Source of the DNA: Desulfonema limicola
GTDB lineage: Bacteria; Desulfobacterota; Desulfobacteria; Desulfobacterales; DYRC01
Length of the DNA stretch: 32,673 nt
Assembly (NCBI GenBank): GCA_020718925.1
Contig: DYRC01000007.1
Coordinates: forward strand, 1-32,673
Reading direction: 5' to 3'
Of the stretch, positions 21,547-29,688 are shown piece by piece. The first letter of the stretch is position 1. Each line of letters starts with the position of its first letter. The position numbers were made by a program, and so were the translations under genes. The notes under the pieces were generated by a model. The model saw nothing but the letters and a program-made list of their open reading frames with translations. It was not told the origin of the DNA and searched no databases.

Positions 21547-22899
21547 ATGCAGCAAGCAAAAATCCTGATAGCAGACGATGAGGCAATTGCCCGCGACAAT
21601 CTCAGATACATCCTGAGCAGGCAGAGCTATGATATTGTAACTGTGGAAAGCGGCGCACGGGCGATTGAGGAAATCGGAAAACAGGAATTTGATCTGGTTC
21701 TGACAGACCTCAGAATGCAGACCGTTGACGGCATGCAGGTTGTCGAATACGTCAAAGAGAGAACCCCGGACACCGAAGTCATTGTGATTACCGGATATGC
21801 GACAGTGGCAACTGCAGTCGAGGCGATGCAGAAAGGCGCGTATCATTATGTTGCAAAGCCTTACAATATTGATGAAGTCCGCATTCTGGTGCGTCAGGCT
21901 CTTGAAAAAAGAGCATTGCATCGGGAAGTCCGACAACTCAGACAACAAGTAGCAGAATGTCAGCCACCCACCCCATTGCTGATCGGACAAGATCCGAAAA
22001 TGCAGGCGATCAGAGCCACGATTGAGCAGATCGCGCCCACAGACTGCAACGTGCTGATTTTAGGAGAAACCGGAACCGGCAAGGAGCTTGTGGCAAAAAC
22101 CATTCATCAACTGAGCCTTCGGGCTGAAAAGCGGTTTTTGGCGGTCAACTGCGGCGCATTTACCGAAGATCTGCTGACCAATGAGCTTTTCGGGCATGAA
22201 AAAGAAGCATTTACCGGCGCGCGCGGCGTCAAAAAAGGCTTGCTTGAAACCGCGCACGGCGGCACACTTTTTTTGGATGAAATCGGCGATATGCCTTTGT
22301 CCATGCAGGTCAGGCTGTTAAGAGTGCTTCAGGAAAAAAGATTTATGCGGGTGGGCGGCACTCAGGAAATTGCAACGGATATTCGGATTATTGCCGCGAC
22401 CAACAAAGACCTGCTGACTGAGGTTGAAAACGGCAAATTCCGTCAGGATTTTTACTATCGCTTAAATGTGATTACGCTTGATATTCCTCCGCTATCTGAA
22501 CGGAAAGAAAGCATTCCCTTATTATGCCAGCATTTTCTTCGCAAATTTTCCCAATCTTACGGAAAGCAAATCAATCAGGTTGCCGATGAGGTGATGAATG
22601 TGCTGCTCAGTTATGAATTTCCGGGCAATGTCCGGGAACTTGAAAATATCATCGAAAGAGCAGTTGCGCTTTCAAACACTCATGCTATCGAAATTCAGCA
22701 TCTTCCGCCTGACCTTCAGCGGTTTCCGTTGGGATTTCAGCGACAGCGCAAGTTTATGACGCTGGATGAAAATGAGAAAGAGTACATTTTGTGGATACTG
22801 GAGCAAGCCAATCAGAACAAAACCAAAGCGGCTGAGATTTTGGGGATTGACCGGGTGTCGCTTTGGCGAAAGCTTAGGCGGTATCATATTGATGATTAG
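21547..22899 (+). CDS. NtrC-type sigma-54 response regulator
   Basis: Response regulator of 450 aa: receiver (residues 4-120, D54 in 'LTDLRMQ', K104 in 'VAKPYN'), AAA+ domain (about 145-385) and Fis-type HTH ('NKTKAAEILGIDRVSLWRKL'). Walker A is 'GETGTGKE' (173-180) and Walker B is 'LFLDEIGD'. The sigma-54 contact loop reads 'EAFTGA' (220-225) instead of GAFTGA. The key F-T-G-A positions are intact, so activity is likely but should be tested. Probably phosphorylated by the membrane kinase at 19622. Together with the activator at 1301 it is one of two sigma-54 activators in the window. Confidence 0.95.
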   Translation: MQQAKILIADDEAIARDNLRYILSRQSYDIVTVESGARAIEEIGKQEFDLVLTDLRMQTVDGMQVVEYVKERTPDTEVIVITGYATVATAVEAMQKGAYHYVAKPYNIDEVRILVRQALEKRALHREVRQLRQQVAECQPPTPLLIGQDPKMQAIRATIEQIAPTDCNVLILGETGTGKELVAKTIHQLSLRAEKRFLAVNCGAFTEDLLTNELFGHEKEAFTGARGVKKGLLETAHGGTLFLDEIGDMPLSMQVRLLRVLQEKRFMRVGGTQEIATDIRIIAATNKDLLTEVENGKFRQDFYYRLNVITLDIPPLSERKESIPLLCQHFLRKFSQSYGKQINQVADEVMNVLLSYEFPGNVRELENIIERAVALSNTHAIEIQHLPPDLQRFPLGFQRQRKFMTLDENEKEYILWILEQANQNKTKAAEILGIDRVSLWRKLRRYHIDD

Positions 22900-22920
22900 C
22901 TATTCTTTAAAAAATTAGGA

Positions 22921-22949
22921 TTGACAGGGTTTAGACAATAACGTATAGA
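22921..22949 (+). promoter_or_regulatory. Sigma-70 promoter of the GHKL ATPase gene
   Basis: TTGACA (22921-22926) and TATAGA (22944-22949) with a 17-bp spacer, in the gap between the NtrC-type regulator and the AT-rich GHKL gene. Confidence 0.75.
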
Positions 22950-23011
22950 AAAAGTGAGGTATATAAAATAGGAATGAGTTGTTTCCTGAAAAGGAAGGGG
23001 GTTATAAATTT

Positions 23012-25009
23012 ATGGATATAAATTTCATCGGACGAGTTCAAAATACAACTTTATCTGGTTCTAACTCATTACTGCCGATTTTTGAAGCTATTGTCAATTC
23101 CATTCATGCAATAGAAGAATCAGGTATCAGTGATGGAAAAATAGTTTTAACTATTGAAAGAGATGAGCAGGCAGAATTACCATCACTTAATGATACACGA
23201 CCAATTAAAAATATTGAAATTATAGATAATGGTATCGGTTTTACAGATGAAAACTATCAATCGTTTCGCACTTCTGATACGACTAAAAAAGCTTCAAAAG
23301 GAGCTAAGGGAATTGGGAGATTTTTATGGCTGAAAGCATTTGAAAAAGTTGAAGTTAAAAGTATTTTTTACCAAAACGATTCTTGTTATCGCAGAAAATT
23401 TGACTTTCTGCTGAATCGGGAAGGAATAAATAATCATACATTTGATGAAGATAATTCTGATAAAATCAGAGAAACAAGCGTAAAACTATTCAACTTCAAA
23501 CAACCGTATCAATCACATTGTCCTAAGAGTTCGGAGGTTATAGCATTTAAAATCATTGAACATATCCTTGTATGGTTTTTGTATAAAAAGCAGCCTTTTA
23601 TACAAATAATTGATAATAATACCATCTTAGACTTAACTAAGCTTTTCAATGAAAAAATTCAAACAACATCCGCTTTCAATGAATTTTCTGTTAAATCTGA
23701 AAATTTCAGAATTGATCATTTGAAAATTTATCATGGAGCTACTCAGAAACATCAAACACATTACTGTGCGAATAACAGAGAAGTAGAAAGTATCGCTTTA
23801 ATGTCAGATATTAAAGACTTATCGAACAAATTAAAAGATGAGCAAGATCGCTATTTTACCTATTCAGGATATATTTCCGGAAAATTTTTGGATAAGCATG
23901 TTAATCCTGAAAGAACAAATTTTAATATCCAGGAAAAAAGAGAATCTGTTTTCGGTGAAATAACAAAAGAAGAAATAAAAAATGCCTCTATTCCTTATGT
24001 AGAAGAATATTTGTCATCATATTTAACACCTCTGAGAAAAATAAAACGGGAGAAGATTGAAAAATATATTTTCTCGAACAGCCCTCAATTCAGACCTCTG
24101 TTAAAATATAAACCTGAATATTTAAAGTTACTTCCTCCGAACTTGGAAGGGGATAAATTACATATTGAGTTGTCTAAAGTTTATTACAAAGCAGAAATCG
24201 AAACAAGAGAAACAATTCAATATCTTATTGGTGAAAAAAATATAGATAAAGACAATTTGGAAGAATTCAAAGAGAAATTTGTAAAATGTATTGATCAGGT
24301 TAATGATTTTGGTAAAGCCAACCTTGCTCAATATATTGTTCATCGCAGATTAATCTTAGAACTATTTGAAAAATTGTTAAGTAAAAATAATGAAAGTAAA
24401 AAATATAGTCTGGAGGAAACTATTCATAGAATTATTTTTCCTTTGAAAAAGACCTCTGATGAAATTACTCATGAACAACAAAATTTATGGATTATTGATG
24501 AAAGGCTTTGTTACCATAAGTATTTGGCATCAGATAAACTGTTAAAACATATTGAAGAAATAGAAAATCAGAGCGATCTGAGACCTGATTTGCTTATCTT
24601 CAACTCGCCTTTTGCATTTGTGGAAGGAAATCCTCCGTTTAATTCTATTGTAATTATTGAATTTAAACGACCAGTTAGGATGAATTATACAGACGATGAT
24701 AATCCTATTGAGCAAGTCATCAGATATGCAAAAAAGATTACAGACGGCAAAATTCTTGATAAGAATGGTCGCCCCATCTCAATATCGCCCAAATTTCCAT
24801 TTTATGCTTATATCCTATGTGATCTTACAGAAAAGATAAGACAGTATGCCGAAGAAAAAGACTGCACACCATCCCCTGACAATTTAGGATATTTCTATTA
24901 TCATAAGAACTATTCAATATATATAGAAATTATTTCTTATGATAAGCTTGTGAGTGATGCAAAAAAGCGTAATCAGGTTCTCTTTGAAAAACTATCTGTT
25001 CCGCTATAA
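23012..25009 (+). CDS. GHKL (Hsp90/MutL-type) ATPase with PD-(D/E)XK-like C-terminus; defence candidate
   Basis: Protein of 665 aa from ATG 23012, after GGAAGGGGG. The GHKL ATPase domain is at the N-terminus: N box 'FEAIVNSIHAIEE' (E25, N29), G1 'IDNGIGF' (71-77), G2 'KGAKGIGRFLWLKAF'. The middle (about 200-500) is helical and not recognised. Near the end, 'LRPDLLIF' (D526), 'VIIEFKRP' (E550, K552) and 'EQVIRYAKK' (Q568) match the D...E-x-K...Q pattern of PD-(D/E)XK nucleases. MutL/MORC-like GHKL ATPases are known in restriction and defence loci, which supports a nucleic-acid or anti-phage role as inference. The gene is much more AT-rich than its neighbours, has its own promoter and no partner gene. 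It ends 15 bp from the convergent lon-like gene. Confidence 0.85.
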   Translation: MDINFIGRVQNTTLSGSNSLLPIFEAIVNSIHAIEESGISDGKIVLTIERDEQAELPSLNDTRPIKNIEIIDNGIGFTDENYQSFRTSDTTKKASKGAKGIGRFLWLKAFEKVEVKSIFYQNDSCYRRKFDFLLNREGINNHTFDEDNSDKIRETSVKLFNFKQPYQSHCPKSSEVIAFKIIEHILVWFLYKKQPFIQIIDNNTILDLTKLFNEKIQTTSAFNEFSVKSENFRIDHLKIYHGATQKHQTHYCANNREVESIALMSDIKDLSNKLKDEQDRYFTYSGYISGKFLDKHVNPERTNFNIQEKRESVFGEITKEEIKNASIPYVEEYLSSYLTPLRKIKREKIEKYIFSNSPQFRPLLKYKPEYLKLLPPNLEGDKLHIELSKVYYKAEIETRETIQYLIGEKNIDKDNLEEFKEKFVKCIDQVNDFGKANLAQYIVHRRLILELFEKLLSKNNESKKYSLEETIHRIIFPLKKTSDEITHEQQNLWIIDERLCYHKYLASDKLLKHIEEIENQSDLRPDLLIFNSPFAFVEGNPPFNSIVIIEFKRPVRMNYTDDDNPIEQVIRYAKKITDGKILDKNGRPISISPKFPFYAYILCDLTEKIRQYAEEKDCTPSPDNLGYFYYHKNYSIYIEIISYDKLVSDAKKRNQVLFEKLSVPL

Positions 25010-25024
25010 TCAGATGCGATTTTC

Positions 25025-27037
25025 TCAAACCATCACCCGCCCGACCAACGCCGAAATCTCATCCGCCAACACAATTTCCATGCCTTCTTTCACTTCCGGT
25101 TCCAGCGCACTGATTTCCGATTCATTGCGTTTGGGAAAAACAACGGTTGTGATTCCGGCACGCTGCGCTCCCAGAATTTTTTCCCGAATACCGCTCACCG
25201 CCAAAATACGCCCGCTCAACGTGATTTCTCCGGTAATGGCAATATCCCGGCGCGCCGATTTTCGGGTCAGCAAGGAGATGAGCGATAACGCAATGGTTAC
25301 GCCCGCAGAAGGTCCGTCTTTGGGAATCGCACCGGATGGAATATGGATATGAATATCACGCCCTTTGAAAAAATCCGGATCAATTTCAAACTTTTCGGCA
25401 TGACTTCGGATATAGCTTAACGCAGTCTGAGCAGATTCGCGCAGCACATCGCCCATAGAACCGGTTAAAATCAGTTGCTGAGAACCGTTCATCATGGTTG
25501 ATTCAATAAAAATGATTTCTCCGCCCACATCTGTCCACACCAGCCCCGTCGTAACGCCAATCTGATGATCGCGGTTTGCAATTTCATGGGCAAATTTTCC
25601 GGGACCTAAGAGCGTTTCAACCATTGAGGTATCTATCTGAACCGTTGCTGAATTTTGCGAACCTAAAGAAAGCCGGGCAAGTTTTCTGCACACATTGGCG
25701 ATTTCCCGCTCCAGATTTCTGAGTCCGGCTTCACGGGTATAATTTCGGATGACATGCAGAATCGCATCATCGCCAAATTCCTGTTGGGCAGAAGACAAGC
25801 CGTTTGCCCTGATCTGGCGGGGAATCAGATAATTTCGGGCAATTTCTTTTTTCTCGCGTTCGGTATAGCCTGCAAAATTGATGACTTCAAGCCGATCCAG
25901 CAACGGACCCGGCAGGCGTTCAACCGCATTTGCAGTGGCAATGAACATCACGCCGGAAAGATCAAAAGGAATATCCAAATAATGGTCATTAAAGTGGGTA
26001 TTCTGTTCAGGATCGAGAATTTCAAGCAGGACTGACGCGGGATCCCCCCTGAAATCCTGACCGATTTTGTCAATTTCATCCAGCATGAACACCGGATTTC
26101 TGTATCCGATCCGCTTGAGTTCATTGATAATCCGCCCGGACATTGCGCCGACATAAGTCCTGCGATGTCCGCGAAGTTCGGCTTCATCCCGAAGCCCTGC
26201 CATAGAAAGCCGCACAAATTTACGCTCCAAAGCGTCTGCAATCGCCCGTCCGATGGATGTTTTGCCGGTTCCCGGAGGTCCTGCGAAACACAGCACCGGG
26301 CTTTTCGTCATCTGAAGATGTTTTTTCTTTTCCTGAATCTGACGCACCACTGCCCGCAATTCATCCAACTGAATCGGCTTGGACAGATAATGCGCCGCGC
26401 CTTTTTTCAGCGCGTCCACTGCGGAATTGACCGTAGCAAAACCGGTAACCATCACGGTTTCGGTATGCGGCGCGACTTTTCTGACAGATTCAAGCAGTTG
26501 AAGACCGTCCATTTTTTCCATTTTCAGATCGGTAAGAATGAGATCAAACTCTTCTGCTTTCAGTTTTTCCAAAGCATCTATGCCGTTATGAGCAGTTCTG
26601 ACCTGATACCCTTCTTTTTTCAGCACATATTCCATGTTGGTTCGGGCAATATCTTCATCATCCACCACCAGAATATGAAATGCCCTGAGGCTGAACAATG
26701 TCCGCACCGCAAGATATTCCAGAATCCGCTCCTTGATATGCTTTAAGCCGTAATGCTCTGATTCCAGAATTTTTTCCGCCCGCTTCAAGTCCAGATTGTC
26801 ATCTGTAAAACGGTTCCACGGAAGGGAAAGAACAAGCTCGATATATGTCAATCCGATGGCATATTCGGGACTTAGCGGATCGCTTTTGACAAGCCGATCC
26901 CATTCTTTCATCAGCAAGCCGCTTACAGACTCGGACAATTTGGCTTTTTCGATTCCGGTTTTAAGTTCCTCAAGTTCCTGATCCGTCTGGGGAACTTCAG
27001 CGGCTTTGGGTTTTTCTGCTTTTCTGCCGAATAACAT
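25025..27037 (-). CDS. Lon-type ATP-dependent protease with an inserted receiver domain
   Basis: Serine protease of 670 aa. Residues 1-118 hold a shortened Lon middle region ('LPWNRFTDDNLDLKRAEKIL', 'HYGLKHIKERILEYLAVR') and lack most of the usual N-terminal substrate domain. Residues about 119-242 are a complete receiver domain (D126-D127, D170 in 'LTDLKME', T198, K220 in 'LSKPIQ'). The AAA+ module resumes directly, with Walker A 'GPPGTGKT' (253-260), Walker B D320-E321, sensor region and 'GHRRTYVGAMSGRI'. The protease domain has catalytic S577 ('PKDGPSAGV') and K620 ('GIREKILGA'). In ordinary Lon 'LEYLAVR' joins the AAA+ domain almost directly, so the receiver is a clean insertion. It probably makes proteolysis depend on phosphorylation. 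The start is preceded by AAGGT. Confidence 0.95.
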   Translation of the reverse strand: MLFGRKAEKPKAAEVPQTDQELEELKTGIEKAKLSESVSGLLMKEWDRLVKSDPLSPEYAIGLTYIELVLSLPWNRFTDDNLDLKRAEKILESEHYGLKHIKERILEYLAVRTLFSLRAFHILVVDDEDIARTNMEYVLKKEGYQVRTAHNGIDALEKLKAEEFDLILTDLKMEKMDGLQLLESVRKVAPHTETVMVTGFATVNSAVDALKKGAAHYLSKPIQLDELRAVVRQIQEKKKHLQMTKSPVLCFAGPPGTGKTSIGRAIADALERKFVRLSMAGLRDEAELRGHRRTYVGAMSGRIINELKRIGYRNPVFMLDEIDKIGQDFRGDPASVLLEILDPEQNTHFNDHYLDIPFDLSGVMFIATANAVERLPGPLLDRLEVINFAGYTEREKKEIARNYLIPRQIRANGLSSAQQEFGDDAILHVIRNYTREAGLRNLEREIANVCRKLARLSLGSQNSATVQIDTSMVETLLGPGKFAHEIANRDHQIGVTTGLVWTDVGGEIIFIESTMMNGSQQLILTGSMGDVLRESAQTALSYIRSHAEKFEIDPDFFKGRDIHIHIPSGAIPKDGPSAGVTIALSLISLLTRKSARRDIAITGEITLSGRILAVSGIREKILGAQRAGITTVVFPKRNESEISALEPEVKEGMEIVLADEISALVGRVMV

Positions 27038-27380
27038 GATGTGTTACCTTCTTGATAATTTTTTTGAAAACAATAAATAGCTATCTGATAATACAGTTTA
27101 TATTCCCAATATCCAGAAGAAGACCATCGGCTGATTTCCCGCGTTAAAATTTCCTTTGTCCATTGACTGACAGGATGTCTTTTCTGAAAATTTTATAACA
27201 TTTCATAAGAGTTACGCAGTTGAAAAATTAAGTCTTTGATTTCTGCGGAATCGGCATCATGTATCGCACAAACAGCTATCAATAAAATAAATTACTTAAA
27301 ATCCAAATGCGTAACGCTCAATTTATATGAGATTCTTTCATCTGTCAAATGACAATTCTGCGATGTTCAAATAATGTAGA
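27038..27380. other. Gene-free AT-rich gap with one stray terminal-repeat copy
   Basis: No gene is visible here. AGTTACGCAGTTGA at 27210-27223 is identical to the left end of the MITE-like element at 27381, and a partial inverse match (GCGTAAC) lies at 27310-27316. This may be the remains of a second element of the same family. Confidence 0.5.
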
Positions 27381-27583
27381 AGTTACGCAGTTGAATTTTA
27401 AAAACCCCGAAGGGGTATAATGATTATAGAAATCAGGAAATTGCACAATGGAAAAAACTCCGAAGGAGTGAAATTATTATAGAAATATATCATCCCTTCG
27501 GGATTCTGTTCCGCAACCTGAATCTTCTTTCTATAATCCTATCAATCCTTCGGATTTGATAATCGGGTCTCAACTGCGTAACT
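27381..27583. mobile_element. MITE-like element with 14-bp terminal inverted repeats
   Basis: AGTTACGCAGTTGA at 27381-27394 and its exact complement TCAACTGCGTAACT at 27570-27583 bound a 203-bp segment with no gene. Inside are four tiny hairpins: CCCCGAAGGGG (27405-27415), ACTCCGAAGGAGT (27457-27469), ATCCCTTCGGGAT (27492-27504) and AATCCTTCGGATT (27545-27557), three with nearby TTATAGAAA or its complement. No clear target-site duplication was found. Confidence 0.65.
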
Positions 27584-27809
27584 CGTATAATGCCCGGCAT
27601 ATTATCAGGCATTCATATCCCGATAAACCAATACGGGGCGGGTCGTCAGGCAGGCAGGCAATATTGAGTGCTTTATAAATTATTGGTTTCATAGTTTTTT
27701 CAATGGATTCATCTGCTTTTTCTTTGAGAATACGCTTTACAGAATCAGGCGCCTCATGTTTCACCCGTTTCGGAGGAGCGGGCAGCCACATTTTTCTTTT
27801 TTTTGCCAT
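27570..27809 (-). pseudogene. Chimeric fragment: 5' end of the MAKKRKM gene joined to a usp 3' end
   Basis: The reading from 27809 gives 79 aa. Its first 43 codons are almost identical in DNA to the start of the gene at 21114 ('MAKKRKMWLPAPPKRVKHEA'). The remainder (27609-27672) is a copy of the 3' end of the universal stress gene at 28819-28883, read in a different frame from that gene. The stop codon comes from the right end of the MITE-like element. It looks like a recombination product rather than a working gene, though it sits last in the toxin-antitoxin transcript and could be translated. Confidence 0.7.
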
Positions 27810-27855
27810 TTTGCAAGTTTCATCTGTTTTTTATGCTGCCGTTAGGCTTTATATC

Positions 27856-28239
27856 TCAGGAACAGTTTTCAGATACCAGCCATTTTCTGATTTCTGATAA
27901 AACTGTTTCCAAATCCTGCTGCATCTTCCCTTTCAACGGAGACTCGCTCACCTTATTATTTTCATCATGAAAATGATGCGGTGCTGTAGAAATATTCGGA
28001 TAATGAGGAGCATTATCCCGTCGTAAAATCGGGTGATCCGTAAATAATTGATAAGCATAGTCCTGAAACCCCGGTTCATGGTGAAACCATATCTGCATAT
28101 GATAATTTCTGAAAAGACGACAGCGTATCTTCACCTCAAGTTTTCCCGCAGGTGTTTCATCATAACTGACAACACGGACAGTTTTCACAGTAGGATGTCT
28201 TTGCAGGATTCTGATCAGATCGTCAACAAGGGGATTCAT
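27856..28239 (-). CDS. TumE/DUF6516-type toxin candidate
   Basis: Soluble protein of 127 aa. The features 'VRVVSYDETPAGKLEVKIRCRL', 'MQIWFHHEPGFQDYAYQLF' and 'RRDNAPHYPNISTAPHHFHDEN' follow the pattern of TumE/DUF6516 toxins, whose hallmark is 'RWDNAPHHP....PHH.H', then a C-terminal helix 'QQDLETVLSEIRKWL'. Its biochemical activity is not established to my knowledge. It overlaps the preceding gene by 17 bp, as is usual for toxin-antitoxin pairs, and shares the strong promoter at 28651-28679. Confidence 0.75.
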   Translation of the reverse strand: MNPLVDDLIRILQRHPTVKTVRVVSYDETPAGKLEVKIRCRLFRNYHMQIWFHHEPGFQDYAYQLFTDHPILRRDNAPHYPNISTAPHHFHDENNKVSESPLKGKMQQDLETVLSEIRKWLVSENCS

Positions 28240-28543
28240 GAATCATATCCTGATATGTTTTCTGCCAGTCAGCTAACATACTTCGGGCTGACCGCCATTC
28301 CAGCCAGTCATCCTCTTCGGAAGGAGTAGCCTGATTTTTCAGGCGAGCCGTAAATTTATCGTAGTCTGTTCCGTATCTGTTCTCCAGTTTCCGGATACGC
28401 TTCCGATAATAAACGGTTTTACTTCGTATAGACGACAATGCAATCTCCCAGATTGCCTTTTCCACACTCGGGTATCGCTGTCTGGCAACAAGAGATGTCG
28501 CAACCTGATTTATCACTCCTGCCGGAGAAAGTCCATGAATCAT
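28223..28543 (-). CDS. Probable antitoxin partner of the TumE-type protein
   Basis: Helical, charged protein of 106 aa from ATG 28543, preceded by AGAGGTG. A GTG three codons earlier is less likely. It has segments 'YPSVEKAIWEIALSSIRSKTVYYRKRIRKLENRYGTDYDKF', shown here only as far as needed to note a long helix, and 'PSEEDDWLEWRSARSML'. No DNA-binding motif is clear. The antitoxin role is inferred from its small size, its place directly before the TumE-like gene and the 17-bp overlap. The transcript leader from the promoter is about 100 bp. Confidence 0.65.
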   Translation of the reverse strand: MIHGLSPAGVINQVATSLVARQRYPSVEKAIWEIALSSIRSKTVYYRKRIRKLENRYGTDYDKFTARLKNQATPSEEDDWLEWRSARSMLADWQKTYQDMIHESPC

Positions 28544-28650
28544 AAGTAGCACCTCTCATTAAACATCTCATCTCTCCTTTAAAAACTAATCAGCGATTAT
28601 ACCTCAGATGCCATATAAACCACGACATCATAAGCTCTCACCTGACCAAG

Positions 28651-28679
28651 TATATATTTTCAAATCCGGGTTCTGTCAA
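28651..28679 (-). promoter_or_regulatory. Sigma-70 promoter of the toxin-antitoxin pair (duplicated)
   Basis: On the minus strand TTGACA (28679-28674), 17 bp, TATATA (28656-28651). The 34-bp block 28648-28681 is identical to 21059-21092 on the plus strand. Confidence 0.8.
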
Positions 28680-28814
28680 CCGATTTTGCAAATGTTGCTT
28701 ATATTCTGATGTGCCTGCGGGGAAGTCTGAGGATTTCGGCAGCCGGAGGATGAATTCCATCCGGCTTCTACCGACAATTGTTCCGTGATGTTTCCGAATA
28801 GTGCTGGGCGCGTG

Positions 28815-29663
28815 TCAAGCATTCATATCCCGATAAACCAATACGGGGCGGGTGGTCAGACGGGCAATATCAAGTGCCTCATCACTGATGAGACCGAAAT
28901 ATTTCGGGCGTTTATGTCCATACGCCCCCAGCACGACCAGATCATATCTTCCGGTTGCCACTTCCTTGAGGATTTCATCTGTGAAATTGCCTTTTGTCAT
29001 TTTGGTAATCGGCGTATGCTCAAACTCTTTAAGCTTCTGTTCTCCTTTTAGAAGACAAGCCTTTGCAACTGTATCGTTTTCTTCTGTTTTGTTTTCCTGA
29101 ACATGCAGGATGGTAATTTCCGGTTTTCGTTTGAGAAGCAGGGATGCGATAAACTCAACAGCCCCCTGATCGCAGTCCGACCCCCGATATGCGACCAATA
29201 CCCGCTTAATCTCGCGGAAATTGCGGACAATCAGCACCGGCAGACGGGCATGATGAAGAATTTTTGCCTGAACTGCGCCCAGCAGAAATCCTCTGATAGA
29301 AGAACTTGCCTGCGCGCCCAGCACAATCATGTCGTATTTTTCAGTATGCGCCGCATTCAGAATTTCTTCTGCCGGTTCTCCGACAAGAATGCGGGGCCAG
29401 CAGGAAATTTTCCCGAAATCGCATACGCCGCAGGAACTCAGCACCTCTTCGGCAACAGATTCGGCTTTTTTCTCAATCCATTCTTTTACCGCATCTTTTC
29501 CGACAAACGGCGCGTACAGGGTTTCGGGTCCCATGTCTGCTTCATCCGGCTTTACATACACCGCATCCACTTTGGCTTCCGTGTATGCCATCAGATGACA
29601 GGCATATTGAAGCGCTCTCTGCGATTCTTCGCTTTCATCAACAGCTACCAATATTTTCATCAT
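28815..29663 (-). CDS. Universal stress protein, tandem UspA domains
   Basis: Cytoplasmic protein of 282 aa with two UspA folds. Domain 1 (about 1-145) starts 'MMKILVAVDESEESQRAL' and ends with 'DMIVLGAQASSSIRGFLLGAVQAKIL', close to the ATP-binding G-x2-G-x9-G-S/A pattern. Domain 2 (about 150-282) starts 'IKRVLVAYRGSD' and has 'YDLVVLGAYGHKRPKYFGLISDEAL'. Start ATG 29663 fits the ribosome site AGGTG; the GTG at 29672 is less likely. It follows the next Usp gene by about 25 bp on the same strand. A short copy of its 3' end is found at 27609-27672. Confidence 0.93.
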   Translation of the reverse strand: MMKILVAVDESEESQRALQYACHLMAYTEAKVDAVYVKPDEADMGPETLYAPFVGKDAVKEWIEKKAESVAEEVLSSCGVCDFGKISCWPRILVGEPAEEILNAAHTEKYDMIVLGAQASSSIRGFLLGAVQAKILHHARLPVLIVRNFREIKRVLVAYRGSDCDQGAVEFIASLLLKRKPEITILHVQENKTEENDTVAKACLLKGEQKLKEFEHTPITKMTKGNFTDEILKEVATGRYDLVVLGAYGHKRPKYFGLISDEALDIARLTTRPVLVYRDMNA

Positions 29664-29688
29664 GTGCTTCACCTATTTTTTTAAAAAG

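Noticed and set aside
22979..23011. Upstream TTG start for the GHKL ATPase gene
   Set aside because: It adds 11 residues ahead of the strong GGAAGGGGG site that serves ATG 23012; the protein family starts close to that ATG.
27400..27560. Repeated short hairpins as a possible CRISPR array
   Set aside because: The units are 11-13 bp palindromes of different sequence and unequal spacing with no constant repeat or spacers; there are no cas genes.
28735..28775. GC-rich inverted repeat AGCCGG...CCGGCT as a terminator for the usp genes
   Set aside because: A near-palindrome is present but no T run follows on the minus strand, so I did not list it as a terminator.
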